The translations under genes and the position numbers were made by a program. The notes under the pieces are model-generated. The model saw only the letters and a program-made list of their open reading frames with translations. It searched no databases and was not told the origin of the DNA. Positions 1-12,864 of a DNA stretch of 64,000 bases are shown in pieces (position 1 is the first letter of the stretch; every line of letters starts with the position of its first letter). This DNA is from Allodiplogaster sudhausi (Eukaryota > Nematoda > Chromadorea > Rhabditida > Diplogasteridae), in assembly GCA_945643635.1 (NCBI GenBank), contig CALZFC010000045.1, positions 3,291,501 through 3,355,500 of the forward strand, in the 5' to 3' direction.

Positions 1-507
1 TGTCGTGAATGCCCTCACTCCGAACAGCACGCACGACGAATACAAAGCCGTCTTCCTCATTGTCGCCGCTGTTCAGGTTATTCCATAGCATCACCACATT
101 ATAACTGGAAAGCGGCTAGTTTGGCTGAAAACGAAATCGAAAGTTCGCACAGCTATCATATGAATATGAAGTAGACTCTGCTATGTTTCGACGCAGATTA
201 TCTCCAATACAGTAAAAGTAGCGGTAGGATGATCTATGAGATATGACATGGTCCATTCTCTGGCCATTGCAGCCTGCAGTATTCTTCTGAGCAATAAAAG
301 TAATGGCGTTGTTTCCCTCAGACGGTGACGAATGTCTTCTTCGTGATCTTCATCCGTGGCGATCCCCCCGAGTGGACGCATGAGCAGACTTCTCGCACGG
401 CCTCCGTCACGGGATCCCAAGAGGGAAAGACTCAAGACAAGGCAGACAACAATAACAAATTCTAGTTCTTCTTTCCAGACTATCATGATATCCAATGGCC
501 TTCTCAT
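1..507 (-). CDS. Unrecognised membrane-protein gene, partial (runs off left edge)
   Basis: Two exons can be joined on the minus strand. Exon a (507-248) opens with ATG and carries a hydrophobic stretch (LEFVIVVCLVLSLSLLG) that could be a membrane anchor, then an acidic segment (TDEDHEED) and a leucine-rich helix. A donor at 247 (GTCATA) joins in phase 2 to an acceptor TTTCCAG before position 104. Exon b (104-1) continues as YNVVMLWNNLNSGDNEEDGF and leaves the window still open. The shared phase and acidic, non-repetitive composition support coding. I do not recognise the family. The start is uncertain because an in-frame stop lies shortly upstream and an upstream exon cannot be excluded. It is divergent from CLC copy A. 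Confidence 0.45.
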
Positions 508-1897
508 TCTCGCTTTCCTTGATGTCTCTGCATTCTTGATTCAATCTCACCTGGCAGCTTTAGCTTCATAAATGATTTCGCTTCCTGAATCAGGATATAA
601 TCACTGCTGCATTAGATTATTGATTTTAAAGGTCTAGTAGAAATTTATTCATTTGCTCGTATTGTTTCAATTCGTCGCTCAAAGCAATATTTTGTTTTGC
701 ATTCTAGTCAGCCGTGGGGAATAGGTTTGCTGGCCTATTGTTCATTAACTCTGAAACCTAAACATTCACTTTCATATACTTGTATGTATTGCCAGAGTCC
801 CAGTACCCGTTTTTGTATATTAAGAATTGCGGCATTCTTCAGTGATTCAGTACAAGAAATGATTGTGCTAGTGAAGAAGCCTTCCCCCCTATCTCTCTCT
901 ATCTCTCTCACTCTTCCATTCTCCCATTTCCCCATCCCGTACGGTTCTCTTGGTCTCGACGCATTTCCCCGTCTTCCTTAAGTATGTTTCGATGTTTTCA
1001 TTACACTGTAAATAAAGTTTTACTCCTCATTCTGATGGTTCATCCTGGTCGCAGAAAATTCGAAGCACAACATTTTGGTGGGGAAAGTAATATATCTGCA
1101 TATAGTATGTATTTATTTGCACATTGTGAGAAGAAATGCATTAAACAAGACCTGAAAACTCAAGAGAAACGTGAGTACCTGAACCGGCTGTTACAGCAGC
1201 GTCCAACATTATTAGAATGCGTCCCCGCTCCGCTATTTGGCTTGCATTATTTGGATTAATTTTATTAATCCTATTTATAAAATATGTCCAACTAATTGCG
1301 GGATTTAATTTTGGCCTCTACACTATGTATAATTAGATCAGCGATTAAATATCAAAGAGAACATTTTGATTTTTTTAAATAAATGGCCTGCAATTCTTAG
1401 CGAGCTGATCTGAATCGTCGTTGATCGTTCGGAGATGTCATTCACAGCCACTCTACCGAACATGACAAGTTGAACACTAACAATCGGTTGACCTCTCCTT
1501 TGCGGCCGGAAACCAATCCGCCTCTTGATCACAACTCCTTCGAACTATCTTTTGTTTTGCATCATTCAAGAGAGTGAGTGCTTTCTATGGAAATAGACTT
1601 TTATAGATTGCTTATCACATTCTTCCCTATTATCACATGGAAGCTATTTAAGCATTCAACATTGATAACGAAATAAATATCTTTAGAAGTGAGGCTTAGT
1701 AATTGTTTCATTTGCGTTCCTCCTCCCATAGACAATGAGATAAGAAATAAGTTCTAACGAGGATGCGGCTTAATTGATTTGAGGGGCACAAGTGCAACTT
1801 CGTTTTATTGTCAATCATTTGTGCCAGTTATTTGTCAATTATACTGCATACATACATATATATGTACATACTTATTCCGTTTTTAATTGCATTTGTT
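508..1897. other. Intergenic region, no gene seen
   Basis: AT-rich sequence with short pyrimidine runs near 895-920. No open frame has coding character or matching splice signals. It lies between the divergent left-edge gene and CLC copy A, so it probably holds both promoters, but no specific element is recognisable. Confidence 0.5.
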
Positions 1898-4800
1898 ATG
1901 GATCTTAATAGGATGCCGCTCACGAGCGGTAGATCGGAAGAAGACATCACACGTCCGGATTCGCTGTCTATTCAACATCTGCCCGCGAATGCTCCCTCAC
2001 TCAGTCTCTTAGATAGAAAGAAGAACAGGTCATTTTTACCAGTTTTAAACCATGTATTTTTTATATTATTTACTTTTATTATGCTAATTTTGTCTTCACA
2101 GTGAATTAAAAAAATTCTTGAGAGAAGTGAAAAAAGACAGAAATGAGATCAGCGACGACGAGCAGAGAAGCGAAGGATCGGATGATGAAGAGGAATCAGA
2201 GGAGAGCGAAGATGAGACAATCATAGAGAACATCCCCGTTATAAGGGAGGAGACCGCCATTGAGTTCCTTTCCCGTTAGCACTTTTTTGTTTACTTCGAA
2301 GCACTTTTTAAATTATCATTTATTAACGCAAGTGTTTTTATTTATAGTCTATCAAAGATCTTCCCAACACTGTCTACTTACTTTGATTGCCTCAACTCCT
2401 TCTTTGTACTTCTGCCTTTTCTGCGTCATTATGAAAGTCACGTTTTTTTCACGAGAAACTAGTGGGCATTTCCGGCGAGGGCAGGAGAAAGTGAGAGAGA
2501 GAGGGTAAGAGAGAGAGAAAGAGAGAGATAGAGAAATGTGATCAGCCAAGATGCCCAGATTCCAGGTGGATCTGAGACAGGTTGGACGCGCCGATCACAT
2601 CTCCTTTCCCTTTTTCTCGTCGAGCAATATGACACTGCTGCTAAGTTTAGCAACGCGAATTTTAATTATCTCTGGTACTCTTCCCTTCCTCCTCCATCCT
2701 CTCTCCGCTTCTCCTTTTCTAAGTCAATTTTCTTTCCCTCTTTAATTCTCCTTTTTTCTCCTCCATGCTCTTTCTCTTTCTTCTCATTCTCCCTTTTTTT
2801 CCTTCTTCCTCACCCACTCTCCTTAAGTGACCGAACTATGTCTCTGCAAAGACGCCAATTGAAAGTGACAGAAACGCATCAGTCTTTGATATCCCATCGA
2901 CTGTTTGACTGCTTCAGCAGAGAGAACAGCATCGAAACAGAGCAAGCCAAATCACTGCGCTTAAGAACAACTTGATAAAAATAAAATGGATCGAACAATA
3001 AAATAGTGAATTTGCTTAAATCCACAAAGATAGGCCGAATAAAGTTCCCTTGCAGGGTTTGGGCGGAATCTCGTGCACTTTTTCGTGGAAGATTGGTTCT
3101 TGTCGGGGTTGCTCGGAATAGTCACGGCCATTCTCTCTATTTCCACGGACGTTGGAATCGAGTACCTCCTTCACCGTTCGTTCTTCTAATCCAACCAATA
3201 GAACATAAAATCATTTTAAAATAAAATTCTTGTTCTTTTTTTTGCAGTACGACGAGGTTTCTACGAGAGATTCGATGCGGTTAACCAGATATCCGGCTTG
3301 ATCTATTGGTAACGAACACCTAATGTTAGCCACAAATATATATGATTTTCGGGTGCGGTCACCTTACTCTTTGCGTAACCTTCGCCTCTGTCTTCTGTCA
3401 CTTCGTTGGCAAACATGCCACAGGTGTGGGCTTGAAAATACTGCTGGACAAGTCAAAATTAGCTTTTTTTTCCAGGATCGGGAATCCCCGAATTGAAAGT
3501 GATTATGAGCGGCTTCAAGCTCAAGCATTATTTGTCATTTCGAACGCTCATCGCAAAGGTCCACATTGAAATTTTTACCCCAAAGAAATACCGTTCTCTT
3601 TTCAGATCGTTGGCATGACTTTCACTCTTGGCGGAGGATTGCCAGTCGGAAATGAGGTATAAATAATTTATTTATCTCCAATTATTTGTATCATTCTTGG
3701 AGTATATCATTGATATCAATGCCCCTTTCAGGGTCCCTTCGTGCACATGGGGGCCATCGTTGCCTCTCTTCTAACGAAAGCAACGTCCGCATGTCGCTAC
3801 AATGAATTCTTCTCTAACGAAGGCAGACAGATGGAGATGCTCTCCTCCGGCTGCGCTGTCGGAATCGCGTGCACTTTCTCAGCGCCTGCTGGGGGTGTTT
3901 CTCTCTTTCTCTCTCGCTCGCTCACTCTCTCTCACTCTCTCACTCTCTCTCAACTCTCCTTGATGACTACGGTATTTATTTCTTGATCCAGGCGTGCTGT
4001 ACGGTATCGAGTCAACGTCCCGCTATTTTGCTGTGAAGAACTACTGGAAGTGTTTCTTCGCAACGACTTGTTCTGCCCTTGTCTTCCGTTTCATGATGTA
4101 TGCATTTGTTCCGCCAGAGATTGGTGAGATCAGAGATCTTTCTTTCACCATTCCCAATATGCAGTTATCATTTATGAGATAAGCACACAATGTGTTTTTA
4201 TAGCGGGAACAATCGTCGCTTACTACCAAACTAATTTCCCAAATGAGGTTTAATCGCTTATGCAAATTATTGAAATTTTTAAACGGCGTCATGTTTAAGG
4301 TGTTCGTAGTAGAGGAGGTGCCGTTCTTTGCGCTTCTTGGGTTAGAAATTAAGAAAGTTATTAATAAAAAAAAATCTATTAAAAAAGAGAGATTCCTTGA
4401 TTTCCAGTGTACTCTGCGGGATCGTCGCGGCACTTTTCATCATTCTCCACCGATACGTCACCCTTTTCCGCAGTAAAAGTCGCATTTTCAAGATTCTCTT
4501 TTCCAAAAGGTCGTTGGATTTGGGGATAAGATTTATTCTGATTCTGGTCTATTTATGATAATTCATTTATGCGTTAATGTACAGATTAGTGTATGTACAT
4601 ACGTTCATTTCATTTCTCACTAACAGGCCGATTCTGTTCACGGCACTTTTCTCTGTTCTAATTGGAATGGTGACGTATCCACTCGGACTTGGGCAATACT
4701 TTGCTAAAAAGGTTCTGCAGCATCAAACTGTTCGAGAATATACCGCGTAATGTTGTTTTGTGCAGCTCACGTACCGGGAGGCTCTCGTTGGCTTCATTTC

Positions 4801-5195
4801 TAATTGCACGACGCTAGCTGCGAACGGATCGGCCCAGGCTTGTCCAGAGGGAATGCTGAACCCGTGGAGAACGGAGGATGGCAACCTCAATCTGCTCATG
4901 TCACAGAGTCTCTACATCATTGTTTATGTAGGCATTCTTGCCATTCTTGAGCAAGTCTAATCTCTCTCTTCTCTGCAGTTCCTGCTCAGGCCGTAACTCT
5001 GTACGTGCCCTCAGACATCTTCATTCCTTCCTTTGTCATGGGAGCCTGCGGAGGTCGCATGCTTGGAGAGGTAGATATTCTTCCGCTTCCTTTTTATAGC
5101 TTACTCCCTTGAGGTAGTGCACATGCTCTTCCCGGACGGCGTTCATGGCCCCGATGGACCTCAGATCTACCCGGGACTCTACGCCGTCGTTGGTA

Positions 5196-5234
<39 letters not shown>

Positions 5235-7017
5235 CTCTCTCTAGTTCTCTCTCTCTCTCTTTGAATTCCCAGAAATAGCCTTTGAATTGAGATTGAAAAG
5301 GCGTAATGACAGGAGCTGCGGCGTACACGGGCGCGGTGACTCACTCTCTCTCGATTGCAGTGATTGTCTGGGAGACAACCGGGCAGCTCTGTTCTCTGCT
5401 TCCCGTCTTGGTAACGAATAGCCGATTACTTTGATTTCTTAACAAATTACTTTTAATAATTTTTTTCTTTTATAGATTGCTCTGATGATTGCGAATGCTG
5501 TTTCAAGTTTCCTACAGCCTTCCATATATGAGAGCATCATTATGCTCAAGAAGCTACCGTACCTAACTGACTTGCCGCCATCAAGAATCAGGTTCCGCCC
5601 CAAAGATTTTCTTAATTTGAGTAATTAATTCATTAATGATCAGTGTTCATATCGTGAAAGTGGACCGCGTCATGGTGAAGGATGTCGTTTTCATCTCAAA
5701 GGAGACAACTCATCGAGAATTGCGTGAAATCCTACTTGCGACGCCGAAGCTACGCGCCTATCCTTTTGTCACTGACAACGGTTAAAGACTTTACATACAT
5801 TAAAGAAAAAAAATTCTGTTAAGAATCGATGAATTTGCTGGGTTCGGAGAGCAGAAAGTACCTCTGCTACTACCTCAAGCAGAAAGTGGGAGCGGATACT
5901 TCTTTGTACGCCTCCTCTCGCCGCTCTTCAACGCCGTCTGAAATTCTGTTTCGAAAGTGATTTCTCTTTGTCTCCTTTTCTAGTATAAATATTTTTATTC
6001 TGTAAGGATTTATATTCTAGTTTGCTTGATAACATTCTTTTAAAGGAGTTCGAGTTCTCCTGCGAAACCGCTGATGAATCGGAATCTCAGCGGCCACACT
6101 CTCCTCGCTAATTCTCCACTTGTCGAAGCATTCGCGCAGCGTTTGTATTTACTGTATGTTGATAAATTAATATAATCCAATTTTGCAGAGAATATTTTTG
6201 CACCGAAACTTCTGCGCAACCTCTGTTCTCCAAAGAACATTGAGCAGACGGTGTGAAGCTGTCCAATAATTACTTGAGAGCGATATTTCGTCACTAAATA
6301 ATAAGAAACCTTACATCGCTCAGACAAAAAAAAAATTGACGAAAACGAATAATTTAGATGACCGCGAGAGAACGCCTCGCTGCTCTCTCGTCTCGCATCG
6401 CAGTTGACTATGCTGCTATCGACTCCGCGCCCTTCCAGCTCGTTAAGGGCACTTCTCTCTATAAGGTTTACCGCATTCTCGTCTACCTCTCCTTTTCCTT
6501 TCTCTCTTTCTCTATTTTCACTCTCGCTCCCTCTATTTCTCTTTTTCTTTGTTTCTCCCTTTCTCTCTCTTTCTATCTCTCTCCAGACACACACTCTCTT
6601 CTCTCTGCTTGCCCTGAGCCATGCTTATGTAACCGACCGCGGTCGCCTTGTGGGAGTCGTGTCACTGAAGGAGGTCAGTAAGTATTAGTAAACCAGAAGC
6701 AACTAGCTATTAGAAGAAAAGAACTTATTTGTTGAACGTGACGTCTCGATTTGTTCAGCTGCGCAATACCTTCGGGCAGATCTACCTGAAAGGAGCTCTT
6801 CTGCCGCGGCGGCGGGCGCGTACTCATTCCAGACTCGCGGCGGCTAAGAAAGCTGCGGCTGCCGCTTCTGCTCTCGGCGATGGCGACCTCCTCACAGCAG
6901 ACAAGACAACCGGTTTGATCTACTTCATATCTATCTTTCATTTCTCTAAATTAAATATATAAATCGTCTTCAGATGTTGATGCATCTCGAGAAGGAGTTC
7001 TTTGTAAGCATCAGTAG
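1898..7017 (+). pseudogene. CLC chloride-channel gene, copy A (5' complete, decaying)
   Basis: Homolog of animal CLC-1/CLC-2/CLC-K voltage-gated chloride channels. Exons include 1898-2028, 2102-2274 (acidic N-terminus), 3056-3175 (helix [14 protein letters not shown]), 3248-3308, 3353-3423, 3476-3558 (GSGIPE), 3606-3656, 3732-3894, 3992-4123, 4204-4247, 4300-4340, 4408-4509, 4627-4711, 4766-4927, 4979-5070, 5114-5192, 5313-5410, 5476-5591, then CBS-domain exons 5644-5780, 5824-5956, 6046-6140, 6189-6250, 6358-6465, 6587-6673, 6759-6912 and 6974-7017. Four lesions are visible. The acceptor before 3353 reads TTTTCGG rather than CAG. GKEGP is GNEGP (exon ending 3656). Seven bases (gtggcgc, present in copy B) are missing after 4987, shifting the frame into a TAA. 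The GIFIP filter motif reads DIFIP. Exons outside these sites are well preserved, so decay is recent; an assembly error could explain one lesion but hardly four. Confidence 0.85.
3898..3959 (+). repeat. CT-rich microsatellite in CLC copy A intron
   Basis: Imperfect (CTCT)n tract just after the donor at 3895. The same intron in copy B (13928-14037) holds a tract nearly twice as long, so the array changed length after the duplication. Similar pairs occur at 5197-5265 and 15236-15402. Confidence 0.85.
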
Positions 7018-7373
7018 AGATCAACAGCGACTGAATGTTTGTAGCCCATTTTTCTCTTCAATTCTTTCCTGCTTCTCTAGGAAATCGGACTAGTACTAAG
7101 TTTTATATTTTATGCATACAAACACATGGGAACACACCAGTGAATGTCACCAGTGAAACAGGCAGCAGAATGATACTAATTACAAGAATTGTATTTTAGA
7201 AGTCGCATAGTCTACTAGAAGATCACATCTATTTTGTGCCTCTCAAAGGCAACTGAATGGTATACCTGCATCCGTGCAGATAAACATGTGATATATGTTT
7301 AGAGGCACTAACCCGTACTAAAACATGCAAAATGACATGGAACTACATATCATTATTAATGACAACCCTGTTT
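7018..7373. other. Short convergent intergenic spacer
   Basis: Lies between the 3' end of CLC copy A and the 3' end of DUF288 copy 1, so it should hold both polyadenylation regions. I see no further gene. The equivalent spacer in unit 2 is 17175-17533. Confidence 0.6.
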
Positions 7374-10300
7374 TTAATGAACATATCCTTTGAAAACAGT
7401 GATCGAGTTGTTGAAAGGAGCTCCGTCAATAAGAACCTGGATGAGTAATCTTTAATTACCACTGTGTGCGTATAAAAGATCATTGAGAAAGTTAGAGAAA
7501 GAATAAAATGACAAAACAAAACCTCGATGAATTTCCTGAGAACAGAGTTGCAGAACTTATCCTTTTGATCTGGGATTCTACCGTAGCCACTCATCTTTAC
7601 AGGATGAAGGAGAACCTTGACAAAAAGAATATCAATTCAAGAATGAGTATTCTCAAGATACCTTGGAGGCGTTCACGTATTTTTCCCATTGGAGACGCGA
7701 GCCATCCCAGAGAAAAGTTTGTGACGGCCGCCAACTCAAAGAGACTTTTGCTACATTTATTTTGCTATACAAATTTTCATTTCTTAATTTTAATGACTCA
7801 CCTGATATGCGGAATTGTATGGAGAAACTTGTTCACGGCGATTTCATGAAAGAGTTGTCCCTCGTAGAACATCTAAAAAGAAACTATGCCTATTCCAAAA
7901 CATCTTGTAGGTAAAGTTGATGAAAGTATCTCGTATATACCTCCATGACTTGGTAGTGGTACGACATGTTAGTGACTGGGACATAATACCAGTCAGCGAC
8001 TGACCAGCCATCAACAGTCGTGAACTGTTTCAGGGCCTCTTCCGTGGAGTTTGAAGCAGTGAAATTCATGCGATAGAGCTGAAAAGTGGAACACTTATTG
8101 ATAGTTACTTTCGGATGATTGTTTTTGTGATAGTTTCTTGTATGCTCGTTTTGTGAACTGACTCCGTCTGCATATCTCACGAGTGTCGCTTGTTTCTCCG
8201 CGTCTTTCGCGTACTTGACTCGGTAGAGGTAAGCTGTTGCATTGGCTGCATCCATTCCAACGCTCGTTCCCCACCTAAAAAAACCCTTTTGTCCCGTGTT
8301 TATTTATCAGCCACAATAAAGTAGAAATAGCAGCTAAACCGACCAATCACCCCTCTGTCCCTCGTTATCAATGCCCACGCAATGGTTGATGATTCCAGCA
8401 TCGAGTGGCTGCCAGAGATTGTAGATCAAATCATCCGAGAACATCACGTAGCCTAAGAAAAAGATACTCGAGACAGGGGTGGCCGGCCCCGGCCCCCGGG
8501 GCCGGGGCTGACCCTGGGGGCCGGGGCCGAGCTCGGGAGCGGGGGCCGGGGCCGACCTCGGGGGCCCCTGGGGGCTGTGGATAATTAAATGAAGTTCACC
8601 CCCAGTTGAACAAATTATGAGCCAATTTATGATGAAATGTGAAATTAATTATTCAGTATGCGTTACATATGTATTGCACAAACGCATTTTCTCAATTTTT
8701 AATGGATTTTTCCCCCGACGCGAAATTTTTTAAGAAAATTTTTTAGCTTTGGGGTCGGGGCCTCCTTCGGGGCCGACCTCGGGGGCCGGGGCCGACCTCG
8801 GGGCCGGGGCCTACCCTGGGGGCCGGGGCCGGATATTTTCGGCCCCCGGCCACCCGACTCGAGATCAAGCTCATGTCAGAAAAATTCTAAAATTGCTCTA
8901 TTTTAAAATAGACCACCCCTCGCCCCCACTCAGCCTGATGCTCCTTTCTAAAGTATCTTTAGAAAGTCGCCAACCATCAACATTCTGCAGTCTCATCTCA
9001 TGGACACGATTCATGCAGATGTAGCCGAATTGTCCATACCTCATTTCTTGTCTTAAAATGTGGACGTAGCTTAACGGTGATCGTCGAGGTGGAAATCCGT
9101 CTGAAAGAGCATTATCACATTTCTCTGGAATTCGTCGTGGACGTCTACACGTTTTGCATTACCTTCATTAATAGCTTCTGGATAGAATGAGCTGCAAAAG
9201 ATTGTGTGCGCGAAGAAGGGCTGGTAGAGGCGCTGGAGGATGCCCATGTTCGCGCCCCAGTTGAAGTTGTTCGTCAGGATCAGCACCTATCGGGGAAACA
9301 TTTTTGTGTAAGAGCAGCGTTCTATTTACACGTTTTCTTATCATAAGCATTTAGAAACCTTTAAAGTAACAGAACCTGTCTGGTTTTCTGCATGATATTC
9401 TCTTGGAGCAGCCATCTTTCTGCTATTTTCTTGACTAACGGGAATCGTCCCTTCGTCCTTGGCATTGTTGTGCTAGTCGAGGTTGTTTCATTTGACTCGT
9501 CAAATAACTCGTCATCATAGTTTTTCAAATTATGGAATCCCATATCGGACCCGCACCAATCAGCGAGCTCGCCGAACATTTCAACCGCCTGTTCAGCTCG
9601 CTTGTATGCCTTCAATCAAATATCTAGCTTATTTTGATGTGGAGTGGGTTTTTAAGTGGCCAAGAAATGGATTTACCAACAGGTTGTTCGCTTGAAGCTG
9701 GCAGATCAAGATGGAGCTCAAGCTGGACTCGGCGACAATTCTTGAAGCGCTCCTTTAAAAAAGGCGGTCTATCGAGAAGTCTGCGTTAGACAGATGGTAG
9801 GTTTATAACTGAATTACCTATTACTGAAATATATAATGTATTGATTGAAAGACAATCTCCTCACCGAATCGTCATCAAGTGGATAGTCCGTTGAGTTTTC
9901 ATTTGGGTTCTTTAGAGGTGGCAGTTGGTATCTGTTCTCATAAGCGGATTATTCATTGCTTGTTATTTTCAGAAGAGCCAAGTGTTCAGAATTTATAAAG
10001 TTCAAACTGTTAGCTTGGAGAAGAATGGATAACTGTCTCCCTGGAATGAGTGGAGAAGCGAACAAACCCAATGGTCTCCAGATCGCGAAGCCAGTGCCTT
10101 GTCAAGGCGGCGTCTGCCGCTCCCCAGAATTCCCGCTCGGCAAAGGCGTCTGCTAGGTCCACCATGCATTCCTATAATACCTTTTAATGATTTCTCTCCG
10201 CCTCTCCTGTATTTTCTTGTCATTATTGGCAGCTATATTTAATAATATATATTCAGTCTGTGCGAAGGAAACTTTCCATTCATTCTCACTGCTCTCTTTT

Positions 10301-12756
10301 GTTTAGTTTTGTTTTGGAAGTGAACGCAAGCATTCAGCCTGTTCAAATTAAAATCACTTGTTGTGAAAGTAATATAATATGCGGGTGGGAATTCTGCGTA
10401 CCGCGAGTGTTTGTTTGTCGCACGCCCAGTTGTCTAGAAAGTCAATGATGGCGCCAGACTTGAGATACACGTCACTGAAATTGCACTAGACTCATGCCAG
10501 CTTTTCACAAGAGAATCATTGATATGACTAGCCTTTCGCTTTCAAAGTCTTTGAGATAGTCGTGAGCATTGCGAATCTGGATCGCGTTGACCGGAGTGAA
10601 GGCAATCTCAAAATAAACACATTTAGCATCTTCATTGAACGATTGCAAATTCTCCGGTATCGCATAGAAAAATGAAAATTGAATAACCTCATCGCCCGCG
10701 AGATGCAGAATCTTCTGAGCAAAGAAGCTTCTCCAAATGTCAGTTGTGCGAAAAGAGACAGAAGTCGGAAGGAAGAGAGTATGGAAAGCGCGGAGGGAAA
10801 AGAGAGTGTTCTGAGAGTTCCATGGAGAGTACGTGCCTGCAAGAGAGTCAGAGAAGTTACAAGTTATTCCAGATAATTATATGAGAACAATAAAGGATGG
10901 ATACCACGGAACTTCTCACATTGCATTGTACTGAGAGAAATACGAACTATAACAAAGAACGTCTAATGTTTATTCTGCTGCAGTATTTTTGGCAACCGCT
11001 TTTCTCGTTTGCTTTCTTCTTTGCTAGAAGTGCACACAAACCTCTGGCGAGCGTGACGGGTGGCATTATATTATTGAAGCGTTCGTTAAGCCCCGCCGTG
11101 CTATGGGCGTGGAGGAGACGAAAGACTGCATCGACATCCGGGTCGTGGTGGACGAGGCCCTCAAGGGAAGGACAAACTCTCATCTTTCAAACGTCTTCTT
11201 ATTATTTCTTAAATGTCGCATATTGAACAACACAAGTGTCATTTGTTCGTTTTCAAATGCTAAGTTCCCACCTGCTGCACGGCAGCTCGCACGTGTTTAG
11301 TACAGAGACGGAGAGAGTCGTTGGCGGGCGAAAAAGACTAAGGATACAGAGAAGATAAGTTAACACTCTAATTTGCACGTTGACTGGAAACCTTGATATG
11401 CTCGAGTGGAAATCCCCTCGGCCACATTTCTCGCTGGCCAGCAAAGTAATAGGGATTGAAGAGACGACTACTAAACATGAGAGAAGGCATTCTATGCTGA
11501 CCCGAAGAATGAAATAAAGCTTCATGCAAACCTCGAAGAGTTCGACTCAATTTCCGACAAATGGAAACGCAGGCCAGAGACTTCGTCTTCGTAGTCAAAC
11601 TGCTCGAGGCCTTTCCCTAAACGAAGGGAAGTCAAGAGAGAGAGAAAGAGAGAGATGACTGAGAGTCTCACCAAACGGTTTGTTGTCGTCGTCGGTGTCG
11701 TAGATCCACTTGGCTCCATTCTGGATGGCGTAAAGGTATCCGATGCTCTTTCTCGTGTAGCTGCCAAAGGGCGTATCCGAAAGGATACGGTAGCCAAGTT
11801 CCTCTTGCTTTTCAACGGATAGGAAGTGTACATCTGCGAAGAAAGCACATATTGTAATCTGAGATATTCTATTCCATATACATATGACATTTCAATGGCC
11901 TTTAAAGTATTGTTAAATTAAATGAACCCTGACTTCCCGGTGCAAGGGATGCAAGAAGATCTTGAACATGACTATGGCAAGCATAGCATCACTCAAAATT
12001 TTTGCTTAGCTGGGAGGGATTCTGAGCCACTATCGTATTTGATACTTTTCTCTGCGAGATGTCTTCGCATCTTTGCTTTACAGAAGCGGAAAACAAGGTT
12101 AATGTTGCAGATGTCTGGTTTGTCATTCTGAGAACCATAATGATTCCACAGAAAGCAGTGAGTTGGGTTATGGCGATGGGATATGGAAAAAAACGTTAAC
12201 CAGGGAGATGCCATTCTGCGGGTGTTTTCTTGTCACCAACGACAACGAGAGTCCAGTCTGGAGACGCAGCGAGTCCCTAGCAAAGGAGAACATTTAGAAT
12301 GATTGATTAGGGAAAACGTGTATGAAAGAAATCTGCTGGATTAACAAAATGACCTAAATAAATCTGTTGACCAAAAGTAGAAACCTTAACATCCTCGGTT
12401 GGCAATTGGATTGAAGTCACGACAATCCACTTCTCCGTCCGTTTTCCTGTTGCTGTCCTATGAAAAGGAAAGAATATTTAATTTTCATGAGAGAAGAGCA
12501 AGAGACAGGAGAAATAAACCTGATGCCACGACGCTTTACACTGAGAGAAGAGAAGTGGTCGTAGTACAGATATTCATACAAGATTCCGTAGGCCAGCAAC
12601 ACCACAAACAGAGTGACACAGAATCCAAAACGATATTTTTGCAGCATTCTCAAATATTCTCTGAATTGATTGAACCCACGGTGGGTCAGGTCAATGGAAT
12701 TGCGGACATTAGAATACAGCGTAAACGAATTCTTGAAGGGAAATCGTGCTGAGAAC
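7374..12756 (-). CDS. DUF288 / STELLO-like type II membrane protein, copy 1
   Basis: STELLO-like DUF288 proteins are predicted Golgi glycosyltransferase-like membrane proteins; this function is family knowledge. Exon 12756-12520 has a signal anchor (CVTLFVVLLAYGI). Exon 12457-12385 gives KWIVVTSIQLPTEDVK, 12276-12201 gives DWTLVVVGDKKTPAEW, and 11833-11672 contains SIGYLYAIQNGAKWIYD followed by a DxD-like acidic run (DTDDDNKPFG). Later exons carry FNPYYFAGQREMWPRGFPLE, GLVHHDPDVDAVFRL (about 11170) and YSPWNSQNTLF (about 10835), all in STELLO order. C-terminal exons near 8460-7900 give YVMFSDDLIYNLWQPLD and DGWSVADWYYVPV. The last exon (about 7431-7374) ends in ITVFKGYVH and a TAA. An upstream open exon (13109-12865) joins in phase to 12756, but its first two thirds lie in a transposon. 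No frameshift was seen. Confidence 0.85.
8474..8856. mobile_element. GC-rich hAT-type non-autonomous element (383 bp)
   Basis: Present in DUF288 copy 1 between exons and absent from the same place in copy 2 (about 18633), where the uninterrupted site ACTCGAGA is seen once. In copy 1 ACTCGAGA flanks both ends (8466-8473 and 8857-8864), an 8-bp target-site duplication. The ends are CAGGGGTGGCCGG and, inverted, CGGGTGGCCGG, matching the CAGGGGTG-type ends of hAT transposons. The arms consist of degenerate repeats of GGGGCCGACCTCG around a short AT-rich core. It encodes no transposase. Confidence 0.88.
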
Positions 12757-12864
12757 CTAAACATTTCAAATTTTGATCAGAGAAATGAAGAAAGAGTACG
12801 CAAACTTACTTTAGTGTGAAGTGCTAAGTACCGTAACAGCCTATAATTTAGTGCAGATTATTAC

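Noticed and set aside
5781..5860. Second non-AG acceptor (TTCGG) in CLC copies A and B
   Set aside because: An upstream acceptor TTAAG at 5821-5823 gives an in-frame exon with the conserved LLGS block, matching copy C, so no abnormal site is needed.
6040..6594. 184-codon open frame on minus
   Set aside because: Antisense to the well-supported CLC copy A CBS-domain exons; its Arg/Glu repeats are the complement of a CT tract.
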